Source: Nodosilinea foveolarum (GTDB lineage: Bacteria > Cyanobacteriota > Cyanobacteriia > Phormidesmidales > Phormidesmidaceae). Taken from it: a stretch of 46,764 nucleotides of DNA. The notes under the pieces are model-generated. The model did not search any database. It was not told the origin of the DNA and was given only the letters and a program-made list of their open reading frames with translations. The DNA is taken from assembly GCA_003242035.1 (NCBI GenBank), contig QBMC01000015.1, positions 1 to 46,764 of the forward strand, written 5' to 3'. Made by a program: the position numbers and the translations under genes. Positions 7,808 to 16,783 of this stretch are shown one piece after another (position 1 is the first letter of the stretch; the number at the start of each line of letters is the position of its first letter).

Positions 7808-8665
7808 TTAACCACTTATCCTGCGGGCTGCTGACGGTTGATACATCCACAGCGGGAGCCCACTGGTAGCCACCTCAAATTCTATGCGAGACATCGTTGC
7901 AGGCATGTAGTCCGGTAGCGCATCGAAGGCAGTTCGGCTCCCTGGCAGAAGCTTACTCAGCAGCGGCTTTTTCTCTTCAAAGGTGTAGCATTCCGCCTTC
8001 TCAGGATCGAGCCCACCTAGTTCAGCGGCCCATCTGCGCGCATCTTCTTCTGTCCCTAAGCGATCAACCAATCCCAGGCTTACTGCCTGCTCTCCGGTAA
8101 ACACGCGCCCGTCGGCAAATTCTCTCACCGCGTCTTCGGATAGGTTGCGGCCTTCGGCTACGGTGCGCACAAACTGGCCGTAGCTCACGTCAATCAGCGA
8201 TTGTAGAATCGTTTCTTCTTCTGAGGTCAGCGGTCGGTCGAACGCCAAAATATCTTTATAGGGGCCAGATTTGATCACCTTGAAGGAGACACCCACGCGG
8301 TCTAGCAATTTCTCAATGTTATTGCCGCGCAAAATGACGCCGATGGAGCCAGTGATAGTACCAGGATTAGACACGATGTGATGAGCACCAACGCCGATGT
8401 AAACGCCGCCCGAGGCTGAAATATTGCCGAAGCTAGCGACTATTTTGACTTTTTCCTGTAGCTTTCTGAGAGCGCTGTAGATCTCCTGCGAGTCGCCAAC
8501 GGTGCCACCGGGACTGTCAATTCTGAGTAACAGCGCTGGGAATTTCTTTTCCTCTACTTCTTTGAGGGCTTCTAATACCCGCTTGCGAGTGGCTCCGGCG
8601 ATCGCACCCTCAATTTCGATTCGAGCAACCTGTTTCCGATAGCGAGGCTTGAAGGGCCAAATCAT
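7808..8665 (-). CDS. sppA: Signal peptide peptidase SppA (S49 family)
   Basis: SppA-type serine proteases cut leftover signal peptides and some membrane proteins, and in cyanobacteria have been linked to light acclimation. This is the short form (285 residues), with one protease domain. The nucleophile is Ser85 in SASGGVY and the general base is Lys137 in GPYKD, spaced exactly as Ser147 and Lys199 of B. subtilis SppA. RIDSPGGTV and NPGTITGSIGV are also family stretches. No N-terminal membrane span is visible, so membrane attachment would be peripheral or through oligomers. It heads a probable sppA-aroH unit and diverges from the EamA gene over a short region holding a 14-bp palindrome. Confidence 0.93.
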   Translation of the reverse strand: MIWPFKPRYRKQVARIEIEGAIAGATRKRVLEALKEVEEKKFPALLLRIDSPGGTVGDSQEIYSALRKLQEKVKIVASFGNISASGGVYIGVGAHHIVSNPGTITGSIGVILRGNNIEKLLDRVGVSFKVIKSGPYKDILAFDRPLTSEEETILQSLIDVSYGQFVRTVAEGRNLSEDAVREFADGRVFTGEQAVSLGLVDRLGTEEDARRWAAELGGLDPEKAECYTFEEKKPLLSKLLPGSRTAFDALPDYMPATMSRIEFEVATSGLPLWMYQPSAARRISG

Positions 8666-8706
8666 AGAGATCTCTTACCGCGCTGCTTGGTGCGCTAGGC
8701 TTAACA

Positions 8707-8720
8707 TTACTTTAAAGTAA
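8707..8720. promoter_or_regulatory. 14-bp perfect palindrome between sppA and EamA genes
   Basis: TTACTTTAAAGTAA is a perfect palindrome in the 93-nt divergent region. A TATACG follows at 8722-8727 and could be a -10 box for the rightward gene. The position suits an operator for a dimeric regulator controlling one or both genes. This is inference from symmetry and position only. Confidence 0.4.
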
Positions 8721-8758
8721 GTATACGACTTGTCCGGCGCACCCACCCGCCCTAAAGA

Positions 8759-9892
8759 ATGGATTCCTCTGCCGATATCGAAGATTCTTCAGTTGCCGCG
8801 CTAGATCCCTCAACGCTTCAGCCCCGGAGCAGGATAGAAAAGCTGGTGGCTAATCCACTGGTGCTGATTTCGCCTTTCTTTTTGTGGGGCACCTCTATGG
8901 TGGCGATGAAGGGGGCCTTGACTGAAACCACGCCGCTGTTTATCGCGAGCGTGCGGCTGATTCCGGCGGGAATGTTAGTCGTGGCTTTTTCGATGCTGAT
9001 TGGGCGATCGCAGCCTAAAGGCTGGAAGGCGTGGCTGTGGATTGGTCTATTTGCGCTAGTCGATGGCGCGATGTTTCAAGGGTTTTTGGCTAAAGGATTA
9101 GACCGCACCGGCGCGGGGTTAGGCTCTGTGATGATCGACTCTCAGCCGCTGGCCGTGGCGGTGATGGCAAGGTTTTTGTTTAAGGAATGGATTGGGCCGC
9201 TGGGTTGGTTGGGCTTGTTTGTGGGGCTAGTGGGTATTAGCTTTATTGGGTTGCCCGACGATTGGATTTTGGCGGTGTTGAATGGGAAAATTCCGGCGAT
9301 CGCGGTAGAGCAAGAAGTTTGGTCGATGCTGTTTCGGCACGGCGAATGGCTAATGCTGATGGCGGCGCTGTCGATGGCGGTAGGCACTATCTTGATTCGC
9401 TATGTCGCGGCGGTCGTCGATCCGGTGATGGCGACGGGCTGGCACATGATTATCGGGGGCCTGCCGCTGCTAGTACTTTCGAGCCTGGAAGATCCGACGG
9501 CTTGGGAAGGGTTGTCTTGGGCGGGGTGGACGGAGATGGGTTATGCGACCGTGTTTGGGAGTGCGATCGCCTACGGTGTCTTTTTCTATATCGCGGCTCA
9601 AGGCAGTCTGACTAGCCTGAGCGCCCTCACCTTTTTAACGCCGGTATTTGCTTTACTGTTTAGCACGTGGCTACTTTCAGAAAGCCTTAGCCTAGTTCAG
9701 TGGAGCGGTGTAATGCTGACGCTGCTTAGCATTTACCTAATCAATCGCCGGGTTCAAATTGCTAGCTGGCTGTCTAGTCAACTGTCTATTTTCTCGTTTG
9801 TTCATCCTCCGATTGCCCTGTCCAATACGTCAGAGGCTGTCTCTGTAGACACCATCTTGACAGAAGCTGACTCAGACTCAGGAGCACGGTAG
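8759..9892 (+). CDS. EamA/DMT-family transporter
   Basis: The 377-residue product has about ten hydrophobic spans in two EamA repeats, the layout of drug/metabolite transporters that export amino acids, metabolites or drugs. The first repeat opens with the FFLWGTSMVAMKGAL segment typical of the family. The second covers about residues 200-340 and includes ALTFLTPVFALLFSTWLLSESLS. A polar 35-residue N terminus and a serine-rich 45-residue C-terminal tail are extra. The substrate cannot be read from the sequence. The start at 8759 is the only ATG that keeps the whole N terminus, and its ribosome binding site is weak. Confidence 0.88.
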   Translation: MDSSADIEDSSVAALDPSTLQPRSRIEKLVANPLVLISPFFLWGTSMVAMKGALTETTPLFIASVRLIPAGMLVVAFSMLIGRSQPKGWKAWLWIGLFALVDGAMFQGFLAKGLDRTGAGLGSVMIDSQPLAVAVMARFLFKEWIGPLGWLGLFVGLVGISFIGLPDDWILAVLNGKIPAIAVEQEVWSMLFRHGEWLMLMAALSMAVGTILIRYVAAVVDPVMATGWHMIIGGLPLLVLSSLEDPTAWEGLSWAGWTEMGYATVFGSAIAYGVFFYIAAQGSLTSLSALTFLTPVFALLFSTWLLSESLSLVQWSGVMLTLLSIYLINRRVQIASWLSSQLSIFSFVHPPIALSNTSEAVSVDTILTEADSDSGAR

Positions 9893-10263
9893 CGATAACC
9901 AGAAATCCGTCTATTCACTAGCATTCGCAGGCATACGCAGGCGCTATGACCTGACTTGAGGTGTTCACAATAGGATGGCCTCAGTGAAATAACTGATGTG
10001 CGATCGCAAAATCTGGTTCAGACTGCTTTATTGTCATTCTTGCTGCTAGCTGGCGTCGTCTGGGCACTTTGTGCTGAGTCTTGATGTGTTATCTCTTGCT
10101 AGAGCATTTCCACAAGACACGAGTAAATAGCCTCAGTGACAACCTCTATATTCTTCCGATTCTTGGGTGTAGGACTACGTATATCTATATATCAATGTTC
10201 CTATCTTTCTAGATAACATCTTTCTAAAAATCATCTTTCTAAAAACATCAGCTAAGGATAGTA
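9893..10263 (+). other. 371-nt intergenic region with upstream elements
   Basis: I find no gene here. It holds one HIP1-like GCGATCGC near 10003, an A/T-rich stretch with TATATC and ATATAT around 10180-10195 that could hold -10 sites, the 15-nt tandem repeat at 10203-10247, and an AAGGA ribosome binding site just before 10264. Confidence 0.5.
10203..10247 (+). repeat. Three 15-nt direct repeats in a gene leader
   Basis: ATCTTTCTA starts at 10203, 10218 and 10233, a strict 15-nt period. The units are ATCTTTCTAGATAAC, ATCTTTCTAAAAATC and ATCTTTCTAAAAACA. They lie 16 to 60 nt before the start codon of the peptidoglycan-binding gene, where they could be protein-binding sites or leader RNA elements. 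Confidence 0.8.
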
Positions 10264-11553
10264 ATGATTCGGCGTTCTACATTAGTCCTTCTAACCTGTT
10301 TGAGCGCCCTGAGCGTTCCGGCAATACAGACGAAGAGCGTCGCTCAGACACCGGTTGTCCAGGGTACTCCTGCTGGTGATATCAACTTGTTTAAGGGATT
10401 AGGCATTGGTTCTCGGGGCGAAGCCGTCAGGCAGCTTCAGCGTCGCCTAACAGAGAGCAGTTATTACAGCGGCCCCATAGATGGACTTTATGGATTGGAG
10501 ACGCAACGCGCCATCGTCGCGCTTCAGAGGGCTTCTGGCCTAGAGGACACCGGTACGCTGAATGAGGCTACCTGGCAAGCCCTAGAATCAGGTGCTCAGG
10601 CATCTTCTGAGAGTGAGTTTGAATTTAATGAAGCTGAGGCTGGCAATCCGGCGATCGCCCCGCCTACCGAGCGCGAAGCTGAGAACAAACTTCCTTCGGG
10701 TGGCGAGATTGCGGGCGTGCCAGCAGTTGAAAATGAGCCTACAGATGGAATTAAACCCGTCTTTGCCCTGGGGTTTGGTTTGGTTGCCTTATTAGGCAGC
10801 TTTGGCATTGGTTTCTTTGTGGCCAATCGAAACAAGCGTAAGGCAAACGATGATAGAGGATGGGGCACATCCAATTCAGATGCAGTAGGTGTAGATCTTG
10901 CTCTCATCGAGAATAGCGCTGTACCAATAGCCCCAAATTCGGCTTTGTCTGCGGGCGCTCAGGGCGCTCAGCAAAGTGCTCCGGTTTTTAATCAAGGCTA
11001 TGGACAGGGTTATGCTCAGATGGGTGCAACCGGGCCGCTATCTCAGATAGATGTGATTGAAGGACTGCTGGGCGAGCTGCGTAACCCCGATCCGGCGAAG
11101 CGGCGTAAGGCCATTTGGGAGCTAGGGCAGCAAGGCAATTCTATTGCTGTGCAGCCGCTGGTAGATGCGATGCCCAACGCGGACTCGAAGGAAAAGAGTT
11201 TGCTGCTAGCTGCCCTCTCTGAGATTGGCATTCGTTCGCTGAGGCCGATGAATCGGGCAATGGCGATCGCCTTCCAAGATCCTAGCTCCGAAGTGCGCAA
11301 AAACGCCATTCGCGATCTGTCGCGCGTTTACGATTTGGTCGTCCAAATTAGCCATATGCTAGGCCATGCCGCAGAAGACGAAGATCCCGAAGTGCGCCAG
11401 ACCGCAACCTGGGCGCTAGATAAACTCAACCACATCCGCAAAGCTCAAGATGTCGATACCAGTAGTATTCGCTCTTTTTCGGGGAGCGGTGCAACCCCAA
11501 TAGATTTACTTTCGAGTGAAGCGTCGATTCGTCGCTCCCAAGAGATGCGCTAA
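10264..11553 (+). CDS. Peptidoglycan-binding membrane protein with HEAT repeats
   Basis: The 429-residue product has a signal peptide or anchor at residues 1-28 and a PG_binding_1 domain at about 45-107 (GSRGEAVRQLQ, DGLYGLETQRAI). An acidic linker leads to a transmembrane span at about 166-187, followed by basic RNKRKAN. A long tail contains HEAT-like repeats at about 264-400 (NPDPAKRRKAIWELG, DPSSEVRKNAIRDL, DPEVRQTATWALDKL). By the positive-inside rule the wall-binding domain is periplasmic and the HEAT part cytoplasmic. This suggests a link from cell wall to a cytoplasmic partner, which is inference. The start ATG follows AAGGA. Neighbours give no clear function. Confidence 0.8.
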   Translation: MIRRSTLVLLTCLSALSVPAIQTKSVAQTPVVQGTPAGDINLFKGLGIGSRGEAVRQLQRRLTESSYYSGPIDGLYGLETQRAIVALQRASGLEDTGTLNEATWQALESGAQASSESEFEFNEAEAGNPAIAPPTEREAENKLPSGGEIAGVPAVENEPTDGIKPVFALGFGLVALLGSFGIGFFVANRNKRKANDDRGWGTSNSDAVGVDLALIENSAVPIAPNSALSAGAQGAQQSAPVFNQGYGQGYAQMGATGPLSQIDVIEGLLGELRNPDPAKRRKAIWELGQQGNSIAVQPLVDAMPNADSKEKSLLLAALSEIGIRSLRPMNRAMAIAFQDPSSEVRKNAIRDLSRVYDLVVQISHMLGHAAEDEDPEVRQTATWALDKLNHIRKAQDVDTSSIRSFSGSGATPIDLLSSEASIRRSQEMR

Positions 11554-11591
11554 AGACGCCTAATTTCATACCTGATAATAACTGGGCTGTG

Positions 11592-12722
11592 ATGTCTTTG
11601 AGATTACTGCTACTGTCTACGCCGGTTGGCCCTTTAGGTTCAGGTTTAGGTGGGGGCGTTGAGGCGACGGTGCTAAATTTGGCGCAAGTGCTAACTCAAA
11701 GGGGGCATCGGGTGGCGATCGCGGCTCCCGAAGGTTCTCAATTGCCTAGCGACTTAGACAAGGCGATCGCGCTGATTCAGATTCCGGGCGTTTGGCAACC
11801 CACGGCCCAAACGCAAGATAGAAACGCGCTCGTCCTAACTGAATCGGCGCTAGCGAACCTTTGGGACTATGCTCGTCGAGTTCAAAACCAGTACGATTTG
11901 CTGGCGAACTTTGCCTACGACTGGCTACCTTTCTATCTCACCCCTTTTTTGTCTACGCCCGTAGCTCATTTTGTCAGTATGGGGTCTTTGAGCGTTGGCG
12001 AAGCCTCTCCTCTGGAGAATCGCCTAGACCAAGCTATTGTTCATCTATCCGCTCAGTTTCCCGGTACGCTGGGCGCATACACCCAATCTCAGGTAAAGAC
12101 TTTTCAGGGTGTAGATTCTGCGGATTGGGAGATTTTGGGCTGTGGGTTGGATATGGCGCGGTATGAGTATTGCGATCGCCCCAAAGACTTCCTCGCCTGG
12201 GCAGGCCGCATCTCTCCCGAGAAAGGACTAGAAGATGCTATCTCCGCCGCACTCCTAGCCCAAAAACCCCTCAAAATATTCGGCAACATCGAAGATGACG
12301 ATTACTGGCAAAGCCTTCAGCCACTAATGTTGCAAGCTCAGAAGATCGCGCCTATTCAGCACTGCGGATTTTTGCCGACCGCTGAGCTACAGCAAGCACT
12401 AGGCCGCGCCCAAGCGTTGCTCGTGACGCCAAAGTGGACGGAAGCTTTTGGCATTGTCGCAATTGAGGCGTTGGCTTGCGGTGTCCCAGTCATCGCCTAC
12501 AAAAGAGGCGGCCCCGCTGAAATTGTTTGTTCGGGTAAGACGGGGTGGCTAGTTGCGCCAGATGATGTGAGGGCTTTGGCAGAAGCTACGGAACGGCTTC
12601 AGCAAATTGATCGGCAAGCTTGTCGGGAATGGGCGATCGCGAACTATTCTCTATCTGCCTGGGGTGAGCGATTTGAACAGTGGTTTTGTAAAATTGTGGC
12701 GAAGTCCAAGAAACACTCATGA
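11592..12722 (+). CDS. Glycosyltransferase family 4
   Basis: The 376-residue product has the GT-B fold of retaining GT4 enzymes. The N terminus carries the glycine-rich acceptor-side loop (GSGLGGGVE). The C-terminal half has GRISPEKGL and the EX7E motif in EAFGIVAIEAL, then GVPVIAYKRGGPAEIV, which binds the nucleotide sugar. Donor and acceptor cannot be told. I chose ATG 11592; a GTG at 11589 directly before it is also possible. Its stop overlaps the next start by 4 nt (ATGA), so the next small protein is translationally coupled. Confidence 0.86.
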   Translation: MSLRLLLLSTPVGPLGSGLGGGVEATVLNLAQVLTQRGHRVAIAAPEGSQLPSDLDKAIALIQIPGVWQPTAQTQDRNALVLTESALANLWDYARRVQNQYDLLANFAYDWLPFYLTPFLSTPVAHFVSMGSLSVGEASPLENRLDQAIVHLSAQFPGTLGAYTQSQVKTFQGVDSADWEILGCGLDMARYEYCDRPKDFLAWAGRISPEKGLEDAISAALLAQKPLKIFGNIEDDDYWQSLQPLMLQAQKIAPIQHCGFLPTAELQQALGRAQALLVTPKWTEAFGIVAIEALACGVPVIAYKRGGPAEIVCSGKTGWLVAPDDVRALAEATERLQQIDRQACREWAIANYSLSAWGERFEQWFCKIVAKSKKHS

Positions 12723-13096
12723 TTATCCTCACGTCTGAAGAAATCACCCGCTTGAAGTCATCTTTTGCAGAGATGCCGGTTTCCCTAGAGTCGCTGCGAG
12801 AAATCGGAGACTGCGATGGCGATGTAGAAGATGCGGCAATTTCTCTGGCCCTAAGATCCAACCAGGAGCCGGATACGAATGAGCAATGGCTGGGGGACTT
12901 CAGCAAGCGCTATCGGCATGTGGTTTGTCAGGATGAGTTTAGAGGAGCGATAGAGCAGGGAGACTTCAAAGCTTTAGTGATGCACCTAGCCCAAAAGACT
13001 GACTGCCCAGAGCTGATTGCCTTGCCCGTTGCGCTCTACGTTTACAAAACTGGCGTAGATGACTTTTGCCACAGCTTTGACAATAGCCGAGTCTAA
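12719..13096 (+). CDS. Conserved cyanobacterial protein coupled to GT4
   Basis: The 125-residue soluble product has no visible catalytic motif or membrane span. It contains an acidic stretch (EIGDCDGDVEDAAISLAL) and a central CQDEFRGAI segment. I recognise the pattern as a small protein conserved in cyanobacteria without a settled function, from memory only. The ATG overlaps the stop codon of the GT4 gene as ATGA, so the two are made together and the product may act on or with the glycosyltransferase. The following 119 nt contain an 11-nt tandem repeat and no terminator that I can see. Confidence 0.75.
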   Translation: MIILTSEEITRLKSSFAEMPVSLESLREIGDCDGDVEDAAISLALRSNQEPDTNEQWLGDFSKRYRHVVCQDEFRGAIEQGDFKALVMHLAQKTDCPELIALPVALYVYKTGVDDFCHSFDNSRV

Positions 13097-13165
13097 AGCA
13101 CGAACCAGATTCTGACCAGTACGAAAAGGATCTTGCTTCTGAACGTACTGACCAGCGGTGATTTC

Positions 13166-13198
13166 TTTTCGTAGCTTTTTCGTAGCCTTTTCGTAGCA
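13166..13198. repeat. Three 11-nt tandem repeats TTTTCGTAGC
   Basis: TTTTCGTAGC occurs at 13166, 13177 and 13188, a strict 11-nt period close to one DNA helical turn. It sits between two convergent genes, just past the 3' end of the broken AlbA_2 gene. It could be a protein-binding array or slippage product. It is not explained by a coding sequence. Confidence 0.8.
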
Positions 13199-13215
13199 TT
13201 AGACTTATGCTCAGC

Positions 13216-14866
13216 TCATTTTAAGAGAACCCAAGCAGAGTTTTTTCTAGTACCCGCATTTTCGATGATGTTCTTTCTTTTGAGTTCACTGAGTAAGTTA
13301 CCAATTTTGTATTCTTTCTGTTGATCACTCATCCAATCCGGTAGTTTATTCCACAGTAATTCGTTGATGTCTTTCCGAGTAAGGGAGCTATGTTCCTCAA
13401 TAGCTTTACAGACTAGATCAAGATAGTACTGATTATCAAAGGCTTTGTTTTTGCTGTAAGAAGCTTTTTGTCCAGTCTGCTGTGCAATGGGTTTGGCAAC
13501 GTAGAAATTTGGCTTTCGGCCTTCTATGAGCGATTTTTCTTTCAGACGTTTTTCTTCTGCATCGCTGAGAGGCTGACCTTTTTGAACTTTGTCGAGGGCC
13601 ATCACATCAATCAGTGTGAGATCGCTGGTAGCTAATGAGCGGGCATAGTCCATATTCAACACTTTCCCAGTCAGGGTTAGCTGTACGCGTCTGTCAGAGA
13701 TGTCGTAATCTGGCAAAGGGAAAAAGCGGGCTTTTTGATATAAAAACAGTTTACGGATGCCGCCACCTGCAGTATCAACCATTTTCAGATTAAACATGGC
13801 ATTAGCTAAAAAGCGATTGCGATAATACTCTTCGGGGGCATCTTCGATAACAACGCGCTGGACATCACCAGGGACAAAGCTGCCTAGATTGGTAAAGGTA
13901 AGACTTTCGTTACTCTCAATAGCATTGATGCGGCCTGCGAGGGTGTAGTCCTGGTGGGCAATGCAGTTATTGAGGGCTTCGCGGATAGCGTAGGGTTCAT
14001 ATTGGTCAATTTCTTCTGGAAAGAGAGTGCCTTCGGGTAGGTAGCGATATTTTAGGTTACGGATTTTGGCATAAACTTTATCGACGGACAGCAGCAGAGG
14101 TAGGCCAAATACGGCGTAGTCGCGATCGCTGCCCTGATGATCTTTCAAAATTCAACGTATTTTGGGATCGGCGGGCGAGACAAAATGCTCGGACTCGTCT
14201 TTGCCGAGCAGCAGTATGGTAGTGCGGGTGAGTTGGCCTTTGATTGTAAGCTTGGCTTTGTTGAGGAAAGTCAAAGTGTCCCAAGTCTCGACTTCCTCAG
14301 TTTTTTCGGAGAATTTGCTTTTGAAGTTAGCGCGGGCTATCCGTAGGGCTTCGTCATCCAAGTCATCAGTGTCCGCGTTTGGAAGGATGGTGGCGCTCCA
14401 GTCTTCAAGAATTGTCTGAGCGCGGACGCGTTCTATTTCTTCGAGGTTGAGCGGAGATAGTGATTGATTCGCCATCGCGACCGTAGTAGTGGCCTTCAAA
14501 GGCGATAGGGACGCCTTTGGGTGCGGCGGGAATCTCAAATAGGATGACTCGTCCGTTGTCGTGTTGGACCTCGTGGATTTCAATGAAGGTGATGCGGTTG
14601 GTGGTTTTGTCGGCGATCTCTTTCTTTAGACTATCCAAGGATTTTCGATTGGCTCGAAAGTTTGAGCCGACAACTTGGCGATTGTCGGTAATCCCGAAGG
14701 CAAGCCATGCTTGCGGTTGGCGTTTCAGGTTGGCTTCGTTGCTGAGGGCGGAGAAATATTTGCCTAGTTGTCTAAAGTCATAGTTGTTCTTAGCCGTTTT
14801 GAATTCTACGACTTTGTTTTCGGCAGGAAGATCAAGTAGAGTTTGGAGCTTTTGGCATGCATCCAT
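13216..14866 (-). pseudogene. Broken AlbA_2 / ATP-binding regulator-like gene
   Basis: Three reading pieces (14866-14405, 14583-14152 and 14148-13216) together spell one protein of the COG2865 type. It has an N-terminal AlbA_2 (Schlafen-like) domain with FKTAKNNYDFRQLGKYFSALSNEAN, a middle segment ending YRYLPEGTLFPEEIDQY, and a GHKL-like part with IREALNNCIAHQDY. Two lesions break it. A duplicated GATT at 14462-14469 shifts the frame between GRDGES and LSPLNLEEIER. A TGA at 14152-14154 stands where the family has Trp (IR-W-ILKDHQG), and the frame is the same on both sides of it. Removing 4 nt gives 1647 nt, an exact multiple of three. Otherwise the sequence is well kept, so the loss looks recent. 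Family role is putative DNA-binding regulation, unproven. Confidence 0.88.
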
Positions 14867-15064
14867 AGCAGTGTAGAAGATGAGGACTGAGTTAAGCTTT
14901 GTCTGATTTTACTTAGACTTTGCCGCTCACTAAGTTGAGGGAATAAAGTGTCGCGGAGTTTTTTTGGGTCTAAACTTGATGCTTGTTGAAAGAAGATATC
15001 GTACTAAACTTTCAGGCTGCTAACGTAAGGCAGTACACAGAGTACGCATTCGCTTAGCGCTAGG

Positions 15065-15838
15065 CTAAAACGCAGGAAGTGACTGATGCCCTAGACTCGC
15101 CAAATGCCAAAAGTCGCGATTCACCTCGCTCCACAGCGATTGATTATTTGGATCGGTTCGCAGCGCCTTCTTCAGATAGATTCGGGCTTTGTGTGGCTGA
15201 CCTTGTAATATCAATCGTCTGCCCCAGCGCTGGTAGACGATCGCTTGCCACTGGCTCACTTCTGAGTCCGTGGGCATTCGGTGAGCTAAGCCTTCGATCA
15301 GGGCGATCGCCAAAGGAAATTTCTGCTGACTCAACAACGTCTTCAGTTGAGCGTAAGCATCGTGCTTCAGCGTTTCTTCCGCTACAGACAGCGGTCGTTT
15401 AACGGTCTGAACCGCTTGCGATCGCACCCTCTCATTCGCTATTTCTAATTCTCGGTCAGAAATCTCTTCTCTAAACCCTACTTCAACGCCTGCTGAATTC
15501 TTATCTTCCTCATAACCCGTTTGGATCAGCTCGCTCTCTGCGGAGTCTGCTTGACCCTGGAAATTCCCTAGCCCTAGTTTCTCTAGCTGAGCACGAATGC
15601 CGCCTAACCGATCTATAGTTACGCCTCTGCGCTGGCTTTTCCGAACAGCGGCGGCTTCTATTTCCTCTAATACGGCAGTGTAGGCACCGTTGATTTGAAT
15701 AAACCGCTCAATGGCTTCTGCATCGGGATTAATGTCGGGATGATACTGTCTGACTAACTGCCGATAGGCCGCTTTGACTTCACCAGCGGTAGCGCTGTGA
15801 CGGAGTCCCAATATCTTGTAGTGGCGGGCCAGATTCAT
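15065..15838 (-). CDS. J-domain protein with helical C-terminal region
   Basis: The 257-residue product starts with a J domain (about residues 4-65). It contains the HPD motif in QYHPDINPD, so it should stimulate the ATPase of an Hsp70/DnaK. It lacks the G/F-rich and zinc-finger regions of true DnaJ. The C-terminal part (about 165-245) has TPR-like helices (GRRLILQGQPHKARIYLKKALRTDPNN), likely for client or partner binding. No membrane span is visible. It resembles the many cyanobacterial J-domain proteins with TPR tails. Upstream (15839-16072) I see no gene. Confidence 0.87.
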   Translation of the reverse strand: MNLARHYKILGLRHSATAGEVKAAYRQLVRQYHPDINPDAEAIERFIQINGAYTAVLEEIEAAAVRKSQRRGVTIDRLGGIRAQLEKLGLGNFQGQADSAESELIQTGYEEDKNSAGVEVGFREEISDRELEIANERVRSQAVQTVKRPLSVAEETLKHDAYAQLKTLLSQQKFPLAIALIEGLAHRMPTDSEVSQWQAIVYQRWGRRLILQGQPHKARIYLKKALRTDPNNQSLWSEVNRDFWHLASLGHQSLPAF

Positions 15839-16072
15839 AGCAGAGCGATATGAGGCGAGAAGATTATAAGTGGATGCAGTTTTAGGAAGTGGCTGAGATT
15901 ATACGTAAGGTCTCTAGATTTTGAACCCGTAGATTTCAGTAGCTTTATTTGTTTATAGCTTCATTTAAGAGACTGAATCTGTATTTAGCTTAGCTACGAG
16001 CAAAGTTTAACCCGACCAGAATAATGCCTTCTTCACGGCTCGTCGCGCTCTATAGCCAATAGTTCATCATTT

Positions 16073-16109
16073 AAAAGCCCAGCTCAGGAAGGTTTTCTCC
16101 GAGCTGGGC
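16073..16109 (-). terminator. Terminator of the clp operon
   Basis: Read on the minus strand, GCCCAGCTC pairs with GAGCTGGGC (16101-16109 with 16077-16085), and an inner GAA/TTC pairing shortens the loop. TTTT follows the stem. It lies 20-55 nt after the clpP stop. Confidence 0.85.
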
Positions 16110-16128
16110 AGGTGTGAGTGATAAGTGA

Positions 16129-16734
16129 TTAGCTAGCGGGTAGTCGCTCTTCGATCACGCGATCAATTAGGCCGTATTCTTTGGCCTCAGCAGCAGACAT
16201 GAAATAGTCGCGATCGCTATCTTTCTCAATCTGCTCCACCGATTTACCAGAGTGCGACGCCATCAGCTCATTTAGCTCTTTGCGCACCTGCACAATTCGA
16301 ACCGCCTCAATCTCAATATCCGTTGCCTGACGACGGCCCACCCCACCCGAAGGCTGATGAATCATAATGCGCGAGTGCGGCAGTGCCAACCGCTTGCCTT
16401 TAGACCCTGCGTTTAGCAAAAATGCGCCCATACTCGCCGCCAAGCCAACGCAGATAGTCACCACCTCCGACTTGATGTACTGCATCGTGTCGTAGATTGC
16501 CATGCCTGCCGTAACCGAGCCACCCGGCGAGTTGATGTATAGGTAAATAGGCTTGGTAGGATCTTCCGAATCTAGGTAAAGCATATAGGCGACGATCGCA
16601 TTCGCAATCCCGTCATCAACTTCTTCGGTTAAGAAAATAATGCGCTCGCGAAAGAGTCTTTCGTAGATGCTGATCCACTGTTCGTAGGTGCCGCCAGGGA
16701 GACGGTAAGGGACGCTGGGAGTTCCAATAGGCAT
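16129..16734 (-). CDS. clpP: ClpP protease subunit, active (ClpP3-like)
   Basis: This is a serine-protease subunit of the Clp complex, which degrades proteins unfolded by ClpC-type chaperones. The 201-residue chain keeps the whole triad: Ser101 in AASMG, His126 in MIHQP and Asp176 in SDRDYF. The oxyanion loop SPGGSVTAG is intact. It is the last of three clp genes on this strand, 49 nt after the inactive middle member and followed by a terminator. In Synechococcus 7942, ClpP3 and ClpR share one essential core, and the clpR-clpP pairing suggests the same here. The paralogue number is inferred from context. Confidence 0.94.
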   Translation of the reverse strand: MPIGTPSVPYRLPGGTYEQWISIYERLFRERIIFLTEEVDDGIANAIVAYMLYLDSEDPTKPIYLYINSPGGSVTAGMAIYDTMQYIKSEVVTICVGLAASMGAFLLNAGSKGKRLALPHSRIMIHQPSGGVGRRQATDIEIEAVRIVQVRKELNELMASHSGKSVEQIEKDSDRDYFMSAAEAKEYGLIDRVIEERLPAS

Positions 16735-16783
16735 AGGTCTAAAAAGTGAGGGAGGTTAAGAGAAAGGTTAAATCGCGAATGGA

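Noticed and set aside
14152-14154. In-frame TGA read as selenocysteine or Trp
   Set aside because: The same gene also has a 4-bp frameshift, cyanobacteria use the standard code, and the family has Trp (TGG) there, so a point mutation is the simpler reading.
14137-14783. Plus-strand frames inside the broken AlbA_2 gene
   Set aside because: They are antisense shadows of well-recognised minus-strand coding sequence.
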